Origin: Methylobacterium goesingense
Lineage (GTDB): Bacteria > Pseudomonadota > Alphaproteobacteria > Rhizobiales > Beijerinckiaceae
Reading direction: 5' to 3'
NCBI RefSeq assembly: GCF_022179225.1
Contig: NZ_BPQL01000048.1
Location: forward strand, 1 to 50,114
Length of the DNA stretch: 50,114 nt
Shown here: positions 1 through 7,700 of the stretch, piece by piece
How positions within the stretch are numbered: position 1 is the first letter of the stretch
Layout: every line of letters begins with the position of its first letter
Position numbers and translations under genes: made by a program
Notes under the pieces: generated by a model
Databases searched by the model: none
The model's input: the letters and a program-made list of their open reading frames with translations, nothing else
What the model was told of the DNA's origin: nothing

Positions 1-2269
1 CCTTGTTGATTTTGATCTCCAAGAAGGGCAGGCCGGCGGTCTGCTCGACCTTGACGTCATCGGCGCCCTCCGTCCCACGCAGGATCGTGGCGACCTGATT
101 GGCGGCCTTGAGCATCGGCTCGAACTCCTCCCCGAAGACCTTTACGGCAAGGTCGCCGCGGGTTCCGGCCAGGAGCTCGTTGAAGCGAAGCTGGATCGGC
201 TGAGAGAACTCGTAGATGTTGCCGGCGAGCGCCCCGAGGGCATTTTCGATCTGTTTCTGCAGGCCGGCCTTGGACAGGTCCGGATCCGGCCATTCCTCCT
301 GCGGCCTAAGGATGACGAAGGTATCGGACGAGCTCGGCGGCATCGGGTCGGAGGCGACCTCCGCGGTTCCGGTCTTCGAGAAAACGTAGGCGACCTGGGG
401 GAATCGGCTGATCGCATGCTCGACCTTCAGCTGCATCGCCTGCGACTGGGTCAGGGAGGTCGAGGGAATGCGCTGCGCGTTGAGCGCGATGCTCTTCTCG
501 TCAAGCTGCGGGATGAACTCCTGCCCGAGCGTGGTGAACAGGAACCCAGCGCCGACGAGCAGCGCCAAGGCGACCGCCACGAAGGTCATCGGAACCCGCA
601 GCGCGGCGCCGAGAACGGGGCGGTAAGCGGCCTTAATGCCCCGGATGAGGATGTTGTCCTTCTCCGTAACCCGGCCGGTAATGACGATGGCGATCATCGC
701 CGGCACGAAGGTGAGGGAGAGTACGAAGGCCGAGACAAGGGCGATGATAACGGTGAGGGACATCGGTTCGAACATCTTGCCCTCTACTCCTGTGAAGGTC
801 AGGAGCGGCACGTAAACGAGGATGATGATGGCCTGCCCGTATAGGGACGGCTTGATCATCTCCTCGGCCGAGGCCCGCACGGTGACGAGACGCTCCTCCA
901 GATCGAGCTTGCGCCTAAGCTCAGTCTGCCGCTCCGCCAGATGGCGCAGGGCGTTTTCAGTGATGATGACCGCCCCGTCGACGATGAGGCCGAAGTCTAG
1001 GGCACCGAGACTCATGAGGTTGGCGCTGATGCGGCCCTGGACCATGCCGGTCATGGTCATCAGCATCGCCACTGGGATGACGAGGGCGGTGACGATGGCC
1101 GCCCGGATGTTGCCGAGCAGCAGGAACAGGATGACGATGACGAGGGCGGCGCCCTCGGCCAGGTTCTTGGCCACGGTCCGGATGGTGGCCTCGACGAGAA
1201 CCGTGCGGTTGAGGACGGTCTGGACCTCGACGCCGGGTGGGAGGGTACGCCGGATCTCGGTCATCTTCGCATCGACAGCGGCCGCCACCGTCCGGCTGTT
1301 CTCGCCGATCAGCATCAGGGCGGTACCGATGACGACCTCTCGTCCGTCCTCGCTGCCCGACCCTGTGCGCAGGTCGCGCCCGATCCGGACCTCGGCGAGG
1401 TCGGAGATGCGGACAGGCACCCCACCGCGCGTGGTCACCACGACGGAACCGATGTCCTCCATGGTCTCCAGCCGGCCGGCAGCGCGCACGACGTAGCCCT
1501 CGCCGTTATCCTCCAGGTAGCGCGCGCCCTGGTTGGCGTTGTTGGCCTCCAGCGCCCGTCCGAGGTCGGCGAAGGACAGGTCGAGGGCGGTCAGCTTCAT
1601 CGGGTCGGGCTGGACGTGGTACTGCTTGTCGAAGCCGCCGATGCTGTCGACGCCGGCTACGCCCGGCACGGTCTTCACCTGGGGGCGGAGGATCCAGTCC
1701 TGGACCGTGCGCAGGTAGGCTGTGCGTTCGAGCTCGGTCGCAAGCCGCTGGCCCTCGGGCGTCAGGTAGCTTCCGTCCGACTGCCAGCCGGCCTTGCCGT
1801 CCGGGGAGACCTTTCGCTCATCCGGCTTAGCATAGTGGATCGACCACATGTAGATCTCGCCGAGACCGGTGGAGATCGGGCCCATGTGGGGCTCGGCCCC
1901 CGGCGGCAGGTTCGACTTCGCCTCGCCGATCCGCTCCGCCACCTGTTGGCGGGCAAAATAGATATCGAGCTTCTCGGAGAAGACTGCGGTGACCTGCGAG
2001 AAACCGTTGCGCGAGAGCGAGCGTGTGTATTCGAGACCCTTGATGCCTGCGAGTGCGGTCTCAACCGGGTAGGTGACCTGCTTCTCGATATCGACCGGGG
2101 AGAGAGACGGCGCCGTGGTGTTGATCTGCACCTGATTGTTGGTGATGTCCGGCACCGCGTCGATGGGTAGCTTCGTCAGCGAGAACACGCCGAAGCCGGC
2201 CGCCAGCAGCGAGAGAAGCACCACCAGCCAGCGCTGGTGGACAGAAAAGTCGAGGATTTTCGAGATCAT
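1..2269 (-). CDS. czcA: CzcA-family heavy-metal RND efflux pump (C-terminus beyond window)
   Basis: This is the inner-membrane proton/metal antiporter of a CzcCBA-type tripartite exporter. About 756 of an expected 1,050 or so residues lie inside the window; the 3' end is cut off at base 1. The start ATG (2267-2269) lies 11 bases after the CzcB stop behind a purine-rich GAGGGCGGG. The N-terminus reads MISKILDFSVHQRW, then LPIDAVPDITNNQVQ, the conserved RND opening. The TM4 proton-relay motif DFGLIVDGAVIITEN is encoded near 965-1010 and is the type associated with divalent cations (Zn/Co/Cd/Ni) rather than Cu/Ag. It is the last gene of a minus-strand operon. The closest relative in the window is the pump at 40426-43656. 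Metal specificity is inferred from the motif only. Confidence 0.95.
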   Translation of the reverse strand, partial: MISKILDFSVHQRWLVVLLSLLAAGFGVFSLTKLPIDAVPDITNNQVQINTTAPSLSPVDIEKQVTYPVETALAGIKGLEYTRSLSRNGFSQVTAVFSEKLDIYFARQQVAERIGEAKSNLPPGAEPHMGPISTGLGEIYMWSIHYAKPDERKVSPDGKAGWQSDGSYLTPEGQRLATELERTAYLRTVQDWILRPQVKTVPGVAGVDSIGGFDKQYHVQPDPMKLTALDLSFADLGRALEANNANQGARYLEDNGEGYVVRAAGRLETMEDIGSVVVTTRGGVPVRISDLAEVRIGRDLRTGSGSEDGREVVIGTALMLIGENSRTVAAAVDAKMTEIRRTLPPGVEVQTVLNRTVLVEATIRTVAKNLAEGAALVIVILFLLLGNIRAAIVTALVIPVAMLMTMTGMVQGRISANLMSLGALDFGLIVDGAVIITENALRHLAERQTELRRKLDLEERLVTVRASAEEMIKPSLYGQAIIILVYVPLLTFTGVEGKMFEPMSLTVIIALVSAFVLSLTFVPAMIAIVITGRVTEKDNILIRGIKAAYRPVLGAALRVPMTFVAVALALLVGAGFLFTTLGQEFIPQLDEKSIALNAQRIPSTSLTQSQAMQLKVEHAISRFPQVAYVFSKTGTAEVASDPMPPSSSDTFVILRPQEEWPDPDLSKAGLQKQIENALGALAGNIYEFSQPIQLRFNELLAGTRGDLAVKVFGEEFEPMLKAANQVATILRGTEGADDVKVEQTAGLPFLEIKINK

Positions 2270-2280
2270 GATGCCCGCCC

Positions 2281-3627
2281 TCAGTGCGCGTGGTTGGCTT
2301 CGGACTTGCCGAGCTCAGCCTTGAGGAGGAAAGAGTTGGCCACCGCGACCTCTTCACCGGGCTCGATGCCGGACAGGACCTCGAAGGCGTCGTCGTCGAC
2401 CTTGCCGAGGGTCACGTCCCTGCGTTCGAAGCCCTCAAGCGTACGTACGAAAGCGACCTTCTCAGCCCCAATGGTCTGGATGGCAGATCTAGGCAGCCGT
2501 ACCTTCACCATATCCTGGGCGATCTCGACCTCGGTGGTCACGAATGTCCCCGGTCGCCAGGCCATGTCCTTGTTCGGCAGGGCGACGATGACCCGGGCGG
2601 AGCGCGTCTCCGGATTGAGGATCGGGCTGACGAACACGACCTTGCCCTCGCCACGTGAGGCGTCGTCGCCCCCTACGATGGTCACCTTGGCGCCTTCGCG
2701 GACTTTCGGGAGCTCGGTGATCGGGACGGCGAGCTCGATCCACACGGAGGACAGGTCAGCGACGGTGTAGACGTCGGCCGGGTCGCCTTCCTTGCCGACG
2801 GCGGCGCCGACGTCGACCTTGCGCTCGACCACCCGCCCGGCGAGGGGGGATTTGAGCTCGTAGCGGCGCAGGCTAGATAGGTTCGGAGTGGTCTCGTCCT
2901 TCTTGGCGGACATGGCGACCTCGGCCGCGTTTAGCCCCAGGGCCGAGAGTTTCTGGCGCGCAAGGTCGACCCGCAGGGTCGCCTCGGAATAGGCGGCCTT
3001 TGCGTTGAGGAAGGCCGACTCCGCCGAGATTCGCTTGTCCCAGAGTGCCTGCTGGCGGTCGAAGTTGGTTTTGTCCAGGTCGGCCTTGACCGTTGCGGTG
3101 AGGAAGTCGCTCTTGGCCTCGGCGACCTCGCGGCTGTCGAGGACGGCCACGACTTCGCCCTTGGCCACCGCCTCGCCGAGGCGCTTGCGCATTTCGGAGA
3201 CCGTGCCGACGACACGCACCGGCACGCGGGCGATCCGGTCGGCGTCCTGGGCGATGGTGCCGGGCACCAGCAGGTGTCGCAAGAGGATGCCCCCCTCGAC
3301 CCTCGCCAGCTTGATGTCCTGATCCGCGGCCTGCTCGGCGGACATCTTGATCTTGCCTTCGCCCTCCTCGCCCTCGGCATGGTTGTGCTCGCCGGAGGGC
3401 TTGGGCTCACCCTCCGCGTGCTCGTGGCCGTGATCGCCGTGCCCGTACCCGTCATCGGCCTGGGTGGCCGGAGGCTTGGTGACGGACGCTTTGGTCGGCG
3501 GCGGCGGCCGGTCGTTCATCAGGCCGGCGGTCGCGAGGGCGCCCTGCACGACCTCGGACACGCGGGGGAACGCACCGCCGATGACGATGCCGATGGCCAG
3601 GAAGGCCACGGATAGGAATGCACGCAT
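2281..3627 (-). CDS. czcB: CzcB-type periplasmic adaptor (membrane fusion protein) with His-rich segment
   Basis: A 448-residue RND adaptor that bridges the inner-membrane pump and an outer-membrane channel. It has an N-terminal signal/anchor helix (residues 1-20) and a histidine-rich linker at about 61-83 (GYGHGDHGHEHAEG, EHNHAEG) that probably binds metal. The lipoyl/biotin-like half motifs (VVGTVSEMRKRLGEAVAKGEVVAVL) and a helical hairpin follow, then the beta-barrel domain (SPLAGRVVERKVDVGAAV) and membrane-proximal domain. The C-terminus ends NHAH. Its stop is 11 bases ahead of the czcA start, so the two are co-transcribed. The second adaptor in this window (39166-40422) lacks the His-rich linker, so the two systems probably differ in metal handling. 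Confidence 0.95.
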   Translation of the reverse strand: MRAFLSVAFLAIGIVIGGAFPRVSEVVQGALATAGLMNDRPPPPTKASVTKPPATQADDGYGHGDHGHEHAEGEPKPSGEHNHAEGEEGEGKIKMSAEQAADQDIKLARVEGGILLRHLLVPGTIAQDADRIARVPVRVVGTVSEMRKRLGEAVAKGEVVAVLDSREVAEAKSDFLTATVKADLDKTNFDRQQALWDKRISAESAFLNAKAAYSEATLRVDLARQKLSALGLNAAEVAMSAKKDETTPNLSSLRRYELKSPLAGRVVERKVDVGAAVGKEGDPADVYTVADLSSVWIELAVPITELPKVREGAKVTIVGGDDASRGEGKVVFVSPILNPETRSARVIVALPNKDMAWRPGTFVTTEVEIAQDMVKVRLPRSAIQTIGAEKVAFVRTLEGFERRDVTLGKVDDDAFEVLSGIEPGEEVAVANSFLLKAELGKSEANHAH

Positions 3628-3769
3628 GAGAATGGGCCCGGGTCCGCCAGGGACGTCGCATTGCCGCTTATGTGGCTCGGGACGGTCCCGTACTGGTTAT
3701 TCGCGATGGTGAGGCGGTCGGGACCCGCGAGGGCCGGCCGGGACGCGCCACGGACGTGGCGGGGTCGCC

Positions 3770-4132
3770 TCAGGCGCGAGGCGGCCTTGGAAGGCGGTCG
3801 GGTGAAACCGATCCGACGGGGGGCGTCACGGTCGCGTAGGAGGTGCGTGCGGTCCCACGGGACGGCAGCGTAGGCGACCCGTTGACGTTCAGGACTTGGT
3901 GGCAGCCACAATTGGCGTGGCAGGCCGGGCAGGCGTCCGAATGGTCGGTCGCGCCCCCCTGGGTCGGTACGGACACCGACAGTTCGTGGCTGACCGAGCG
4001 GTGGGCCTCGGCGGAATGGATCACGCCGGGGACGACGAGCATCAGGACCATGACGAACGAAAGCACGCGGAGAGTGGTCGCCCACCAGCCGCGCATCGTC
4101 TCATAGGCCCTGATCTCGAATCCCGCGTTCAT
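3770..4132 (-). CDS. Small membrane/exported Cys-rich protein upstream of czcB
   Basis: A 120-residue unrecognised protein. The chosen ATG at 4132 has AAGGGA five bases upstream. A reading-frame extension to 4198 has no comparable ribosome site. Residues about 20-42 form a hydrophobic signal/TM helix (LRVLSFVMVLMLVVPGV) ending in AEAH. A compact cysteine cluster ACPACHANCGCH follows at about 67-78, with C68, C71, C75 and C77 plus two histidines, a likely metal- or heme-binding site by appearance. The tail is Pro/Arg-rich. It precedes CzcB on the same strand, as the unrelated small exported protein at 38718 precedes the other CzcB. Function is unknown; periplasmic metal binding is inferred. 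Confidence 0.6.
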   Translation of the reverse strand: MNAGFEIRAYETMRGWWATTLRVLSFVMVLMLVVPGVIHSAEAHRSVSHELSVSVPTQGGATDHSDACPACHANCGCHQVLNVNGSPTLPSRGTARTSYATVTPPVGSVSPDRLPRPPRA

Positions 4133-4194
4133 TGGTCCCTTGTGGAGGATTTCTGGGCCACCCGTACATCGGGGGGAGTGACGAGACGTGAACC

Positions 4195-4428
4195 TCAATA
4201 GTCGTAGTGATGGTGATGGTGGTGCCTACGCTCGAAGTAGACCGGCTGCTCCTCGCGGTGCGGCCGAGAGCGATGGACGATGACGTCGTCGTGGTCGCCA
4301 TGGTGGTAGCGGTCGATATAGACGTCCCTGCCACGCTCCCCATACCCGCCGCCGTAGTATTGGGCCGACGCGGCCATCGGCGATAGGACCAACGTGGCGG
4401 CGACCAAGACCAAGACGCGCATTCTCAT
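4195..4428 (-). CDS. Small exported His-rich protein
   Basis: A 77-residue protein starting at the ATG at 4428 (GGGGAG lies seven bases upstream). It has a clear signal peptide (MRMRVLVLVAATLVLSPMAASAQ) and a mature part with YYGGGYG and abundant His, Arg and Tyr, ending ERRHHHHHHYDY. The six consecutive histidines plus earlier HHGDHDD suggest a periplasmic metal-binding or metal-buffering protein. It sits between the MRMLPLL small protein and the Cys-rich protein in the metal operon. No family was recognised; the low-complexity tail could also be structural. Confidence 0.65.
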   Translation of the reverse strand: MRMRVLVLVAATLVLSPMAASAQYYGGGYGERGRDVYIDRYHHGDHDDVIVHRSRPHREEQPVYFERRHHHHHHYDY

Positions 4429-4490
4429 GACGCACTCCCCGAGTTCCGAAGGCGGGAAGGTGATCCAGGGGAGGTGAACTGCGCCTGACA

Positions 4491-4679
4491 TCATCGTTCA
4501 GAACATTCGGTGTGCCCGCCTCGACAAGTCAGCCGAGGCGGGCTTTTCACGGTACGCGAGGGGGCACCAGCGCACCGCGAAGGTTTTGAGGCGGGATCGG
4601 CCGGGGGGGCCGCCGCTAGGGCGTATCCGATGCTGGCGGCCAGAATCGCAAAGACGACCAGCAGGGGAAGCATCCGCAT
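4491..4679 (-). CDS. Short membrane protein of the metal cluster (MRMLPLLVVF family)
   Basis: A 62-residue protein opening with one hydrophobic helix (MRMLPLLVVFAILAASIGYALAAAP), preceded by GAGGA eight bases before the ATG. The same opening is encoded in the other metal cluster at 36510-36611 (MRMLPLLVVFDLLTVGIGYALGATP), where the protein stops after 33 residues. That conservation argues that the N-terminal helix is the functional part. Here the C-terminal 30 residues are translated straight through a perfect 10-bp inverted repeat (4514-4543), so the extension may be an artefact of a lost stop. The function is unknown; the neighbourhood suggests metal efflux. Confidence 0.5.
   Translation of the reverse strand: MRMLPLLVVFAILAASIGYALAAAPPADPASKPSRCAGAPSRTVKSPPRLTCRGGHTECSER
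4514..4543. terminator. Perfect GC-rich hairpin, terminator-like
   Basis: GCCCGCCTCG (4514-4523) pairs perfectly with CGAGGCGGGC (4534-4543) across a 10-base loop. On the plus strand it is followed by TTTTC, the form of an intrinsic terminator. All neighbouring genes run on the minus strand, where no T-run follows. It lies inside the 3' part of the 62-residue ORF. Confidence 0.5.
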
Positions 4680-4719
4680 CGGCGCGTCCTCACCACCCCA
4701 CGAGCCTCCCGCCCTTCAT

Positions 4720-4977
4720 TCATTTCTTGTCGTGGGAATGACCGTGGGCGTGGCCATTTTTGTCGGAGTGAACGGGCTTCCCGTCCTTGCTGACCTCGCG
4801 GGTCTCGCTCGTGCGCGGGTCGTCGCGATGGGCCGGACCGCCCGCGACGCCGCCGGTGTTCGGTGCGGATTGCTCGGGATTGTTCGCGTTTCCATGCCCG
4901 TCCTCAGCGGCGAAGGCAGGTGCCAAGAGATCGGCGAGCAGGCCGGCGGCGAGGAAGACGGCAATGGAGCGCTTCAT
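4720..4977 (-). CDS. Small exported His/Asn-rich metal-cluster protein
   Basis: An 85-residue protein with a signal peptide (MKRSIAVFLAAGLLADLLAPAFA) and a hydrophilic mature part containing NANNPEQSAPNTGGVAGGP and the C-terminal GHAHGHSHDKK. It is a clear paralog of the protein at 36218-36469, which shares MKR-AFLAA, NxNPE-AxxNTGGVxGGP and the terminal HGHSHDxK. In both clusters it lies directly after the sensor-kinase gene end and before the MRMLPLLVVF protein. A periplasmic metal-binding role is inferred from the His tail; no named family is recognised. Confidence 0.75.
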   Translation of the reverse strand: MKRSIAVFLAAGLLADLLAPAFAAEDGHGNANNPEQSAPNTGGVAGGPAHRDDPRTSETREVSKDGKPVHSDKNGHAHGHSHDKK

Positions 4978-5060
4978 GATGCTGTCTCTGGGAATCGACG
5001 GCTAGATGAGGCCGCTTCAAGATCGGAGATAGCGAGGCTGTTTGACAGGCGGACGCCCGG

Positions 5061-5071
5061 TTCGTGACGAA
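5061..5071. promoter_or_regulatory. Palindrome TTCGTGACGAA in a duplicated intergenic segment
   Basis: Perfect 11-bp palindrome just after the kinase fragment stop. About 40 bp around it (5040-5079, minus strand) is nearly identical to 36115-36155, the intergenic segment after the intact kinase. It precedes the 84/85-aa exported protein gene in both copies, so a regulatory role is plausible. Confidence 0.4.
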
Positions 5072-5076
5072 GTGTG

Positions 5077-5215
5077 TCAGCGGCCGGCCCGCGGCAGGGA
5101 GATCCGGACCTGCAGGCCGCCTTCCGGTCGATTGACCACGGCGATGGTCCCACCTTCCGCCTTGACGATCCGGCGTGCGATAGTCTGGCTGAGGCCAGTT
5201 CCGCCGGTATCGGAG
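5077..5215 (-). pseudogene. C-terminal remnant of a sensor histidine kinase
   Basis: The last 45 or so codons of an HATPase_c domain: GGTGLSQTIARRIV, then AEGGTIAVVNRPEGGLQVRISLP, ending at the TGA at 5077-5079. It aligns with the C-terminus of the intact kinase encoded at 34789-36117 (GGTGLGLTTARRII, VNRPEGGFQVRVSL). Homology stops near 5215, so the H-box, N-box and sensor domains are gone. An open frame runs on to 5286, but the added residues do not resemble a kinase. This marks a recombination boundary: metal cluster L was severed here from its two-component system. Confidence 0.8.
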
Positions 5216-5651
5216 GGCACGGGCAACGAGCAGAACGCCCTCATCGTCAACGACCTGAACCGCAACGATGCCGGTCTGAACGACACCCTAGGCGCTTCGA
5301 GGCAGGGATATCAGGTCTGCGACGCACTTCCGGCTCGCACCGCGCGCGCCATAGCAATCAATTCTCGCGCTGTAACTCCATGAGCGGGGCGCCGCAGCGC
5401 GCTTGGTTCTGTGGTGGCCAGCACAGGTCGGCCCATGGCGAGGCCACTGGAGCGGACGTTCGTATCGTGCCCGCGCCAGAGACGTCGAAGCCGGGCAGCC
5501 TTGGTGTCGATCGTTCCAGCCGTGATCCCTGGCGCCATTCTTAAACATCCTGCCTTGTTCAGCGGGTGGTTAGCAAAGCTTGGCTGTTCGCAACATTCTT
5601 GAAGTGGTAGGCGGCCGCGCTATGAAGGCTGCCTTGCACGAAGCCTTGAGG
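5216..5651. other. No supported gene; junction between metal cluster and accessory DNA
   Basis: Between the kinase remnant and the MucR-type gene only short overlapping frames exist (for example a 75-codon minus-strand frame at 5311-5538), without a ribosome site or recognisable motifs. I see no inverted repeat typical of an IS end. It is probably recombination scar DNA. Confidence 0.5.
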
Positions 5652-6119
5652 CTACGCAGCCTTCCCACGTCCCTTGGCCTTGGGCGGCTCGTCCTCGCCA
5701 CGATTAGCAATCCTGCCGAGACCAATGGATTTTGCCAGGGCCGAGCGCTTCGCGGCGTAGCTTGGTGCAACCATCGGGTAGTCGGCCGACAAGCCGAAGC
5801 GCTGGCGATAGCTATGCGGGTCTAGCCCATGCGTGCTTAGGTGGCGCTTCAGGGTCTTGTAGGTCTTACCGTCTAAGAAGCTGACGATGCCGCCTGGCTG
5901 CACTGACTTGCGGATCTGAGCTGCGGTAGGCTTCTCAATCTCGGCCTCCGATATGGTCGCGCCGGTCCCGCTAGCTAATCCTTGGAGCGCACCGTGCATA
6001 CTGCGAATTAAGTCAGATAAATCAGCCGGACGAACCGGGTTGTTCGATACATACGCGCAGACGATATCGCTGATGAGGTCGATGACATCGGTGGTTTGAT
6101 TTTTTGTGTTGTCTGACAT
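5652..6119 (-). CDS. MucR/Ros-family transcriptional regulator
   Basis: A 155-residue regulator of the alphaproteobacterial MucR family, which controls surface polysaccharide, motility and symbiosis or virulence genes. Diagnostic segments are ISDIVCAYVSNNPVRPADL near the N-terminus, SVQPGGIVSFLDGKTYKTLKRHLSTHGLDP (zinc-finger region) and YPMVAPSYAAKRSALAKSIGLGR near the C-terminus. The ATG at 6119 (MSDNTKNQ) matches the family start better than an upstream in-frame ATG at 6173. The finger histidines (RHLSTH) are present, but the cysteine usual just before the LEDG position is replaced by Ser, so canonical zinc binding is doubtful. It is transcribed away from the resolvase. Confidence 0.9.
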   Translation of the reverse strand: MSDNTKNQTTDVIDLISDIVCAYVSNNPVRPADLSDLIRSMHGALQGLASGTGATISEAEIEKPTAAQIRKSVQPGGIVSFLDGKTYKTLKRHLSTHGLDPHSYRQRFGLSADYPMVAPSYAAKRSALAKSIGLGRIANRGEDEPPKAKGRGKAA

Positions 6120-6288
6120 GCTACTATTCGGTTTCGCGCCCCCACACTCTCCAGATCGTACATTTGAGGACAATTATCAAGGACAACTCAGAGCCTCAGT
6201 GCTTTACCCCTTCATCCACACACTCATACTTTATCACAGCCTTCAGGTGTTGGCTGTGCATAGCTCGCCTCCGTCGCGTATTCGACCG

Positions 6289-6406
6289 TTTTCCCGTCAT
6301 CCTCACTGAGCGCAGTTTGAGCATCCTCAAACCGGTCGGTTTCTGTCGGGAAAATATGACCGGATTTCTATTGCGGATTAAACGCACCTGGATCACTATC
6401 CCGACA
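6289..6406. promoter_or_regulatory. Candidate resolvase recombination/operator site (res-like)
   Basis: Three related decamers lie upstream of the resolvase start: TGTCGGGAAAA on the plus strand at 6344-6354, its relative TTTTCCCGTCA (minus orientation) at 6289-6299, and TATCCCGACA at 6397-6406 overlapping the start codon. Inverted TGTC-containing half-sites upstream of the gene are typical of Tn3-family res sites. The assignment is by position and repeats only. Confidence 0.35.
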
Positions 6407-7014
6407 TGCTCGTCGGATATGCCCGCGTCTCCACCCTCGATCAGAACCTCGACCTGCAGCGTGACGCGCTGACTAAGGCTGGGTGCGAGCGCATGTTCGA
6501 GGAAAAGAAGTCCGGCAAGGCTGGAACCAAGCGACCCGAGTTCGAGGCGGCCCTAGCCTACCTCCGCCCGACCGATGTGCTGGTGGTCTGGAAGCTTGAC
6601 CGGCTCGGTCGGTCTCTCGTCGAGATGATGCGCACCATCGACTCCCTCCGCGTGAAGGAGGTCCACTTCCGATCGCTGACTGAGCAGTTCGATAGCGACA
6701 CGGCCCACGGGCGCTTTGCCCTACAGATGCACGGCGCCATGGCCGAGTACTTCCTCGACCTCAACCGCGAGCGCACCATGGAGGGGCTGAAGGCTGCCCT
6801 GGCGCGCGGACGCAAAGGGGGACGGCCCAAGAAGCTGACGCCAGCCGATATCGAGGTGGGCCGCGCCCTGTTGCACTCGGGCACCATCTCGATCGCGGCC
6901 ATCGCCAAGCGCTTGGGAGTGAGCCGGGACACCTTCTATAGCTACTTCCCCCAGGCACGCACCCGCAGCCAGGCAGACGTCGCCGCTGCGGTGACCCGAC
7001 AGGCATCCTCCTGA
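6406..7014 (+). CDS. Serine recombinase (resolvase/invertase, Tn3-resolvase type)
   Basis: A 202-residue site-specific recombinase. The N-terminal catalytic domain opens MLVGYARVSTLDQNLDLQRD, with the nucleophilic serine in RVST. It carries KLDRLGRS and the regulatory helix region with EYFLDLNRERTMEGLKAALARGRKGGRP. The C-terminal HTH is ITIxxIAKRLGVSRDTFYSYF-like (residues about 165-190). Its likely roles are resolution of plasmid multimers or inversion/excision of DNA. Its TGA overlaps the ATG of the HNH protein (TGATG), so the two genes are translationally coupled. Its active-site and DNA-binding regions look intact. Confidence 0.95.
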   Translation: MLVGYARVSTLDQNLDLQRDALTKAGCERMFEEKKSGKAGTKRPEFEAALAYLRPTDVLVVWKLDRLGRSLVEMMRTIDSLRVKEVHFRSLTEQFDSDTAHGRFALQMHGAMAEYFLDLNRERTMEGLKAALARGRKGGRPKKLTPADIEVGRALLHSGTISIAAIAKRLGVSRDTFYSYFPQARTRSQADVAAAVTRQASS

Positions 7015-7442
7015 TGCCCATCCGGCGCGAGCACCGCTTCTTCTACCCCATCGACTGGCCGCAACTCTCGGCCGTGATCCGCTTCGAGCGAGCGAAGGGA
7101 CGCTGTGAGGTCTGTGCCCGTCCGCATGGACAACGCGTCTTCCATCTTGGCGACGGTCGTTGGTGGGACGGAGTGGAGGGCTGGTGGCGTGACGGAGCTG
7201 GGCGCTTCATCTGCCTCGGGATCGGAGATGACGATGTCCTCGGACGGGTCCGAACCACACGCGTGGTCCTGGCAACTGGCCACCGTGATCACGACACGGC
7301 CAACAACAAGCCCAAGAACCTCGCTGCCTTCTGCCAGCGCTGCCACATGAACCATGATCGCCCGGAGCATCAGCGCCGCCGATGGCGAACGTTGTTCCGG
7401 CGCAAGGCATCTGGTGACCTCTTCCGGGGGCCATATCCGTAG
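7014..7442 (+). CDS. HNH endonuclease-like zinc protein coupled to the resolvase
   Basis: A 142-residue protein whose layout fits an HNH/McrA-type nuclease: a first CEVC pair at about residues 31-34 (RCEVCARPHG), a long spacer, then ATGHRDHDTANNKPKNLAAFCQRCHMNHDRPEH. The HRDHD and N-x-L-x-A-F-C-x-x-C-H elements correspond to the betabeta-alpha metal fold, with the second zinc-knuckle CQRC. The start codon overlaps the resolvase stop, suggesting joint expression. It could be a DNA-nicking accessory of the mobile element or a defence nuclease; substrate and activity are inferred. Confidence 0.75.
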   Translation: MPIRREHRFFYPIDWPQLSAVIRFERAKGRCEVCARPHGQRVFHLGDGRWWDGVEGWWRDGAGRFICLGIGDDDVLGRVRTTRVVLATGHRDHDTANNKPKNLAAFCQRCHMNHDRPEHQRRRWRTLFRRKASGDLFRGPYP

Positions 7443-7700
7443 CCTCAGATTGACCTGAAACCGATTGGACGAGTCATCGGGCCTACGGGGAATGACGAAG
7501 GCTCACCCAGGAGGCGTTCGGGGTCGAAGCTCAACCTCGATAGCTGACACGCGACGTATGGTGCGGCCACTTCGCAGGTGCGCAAGCGACCTATCAGGCC
7601 GCAGATCGAAGCCCGCCCGCAAAGCTCTCTTCGACGAGAGTGGGGCGTGCCGCAGCGGACTGCGGCACGAAGGTGATGAGAGCGACCACGGCATTCGGGC

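Noticed and set aside
5288..5548. 86- and 75-codon minus-strand frames
   Set aside because: No ribosome site, domain or paralog; they lie in the recombination junction after the kinase remnant.
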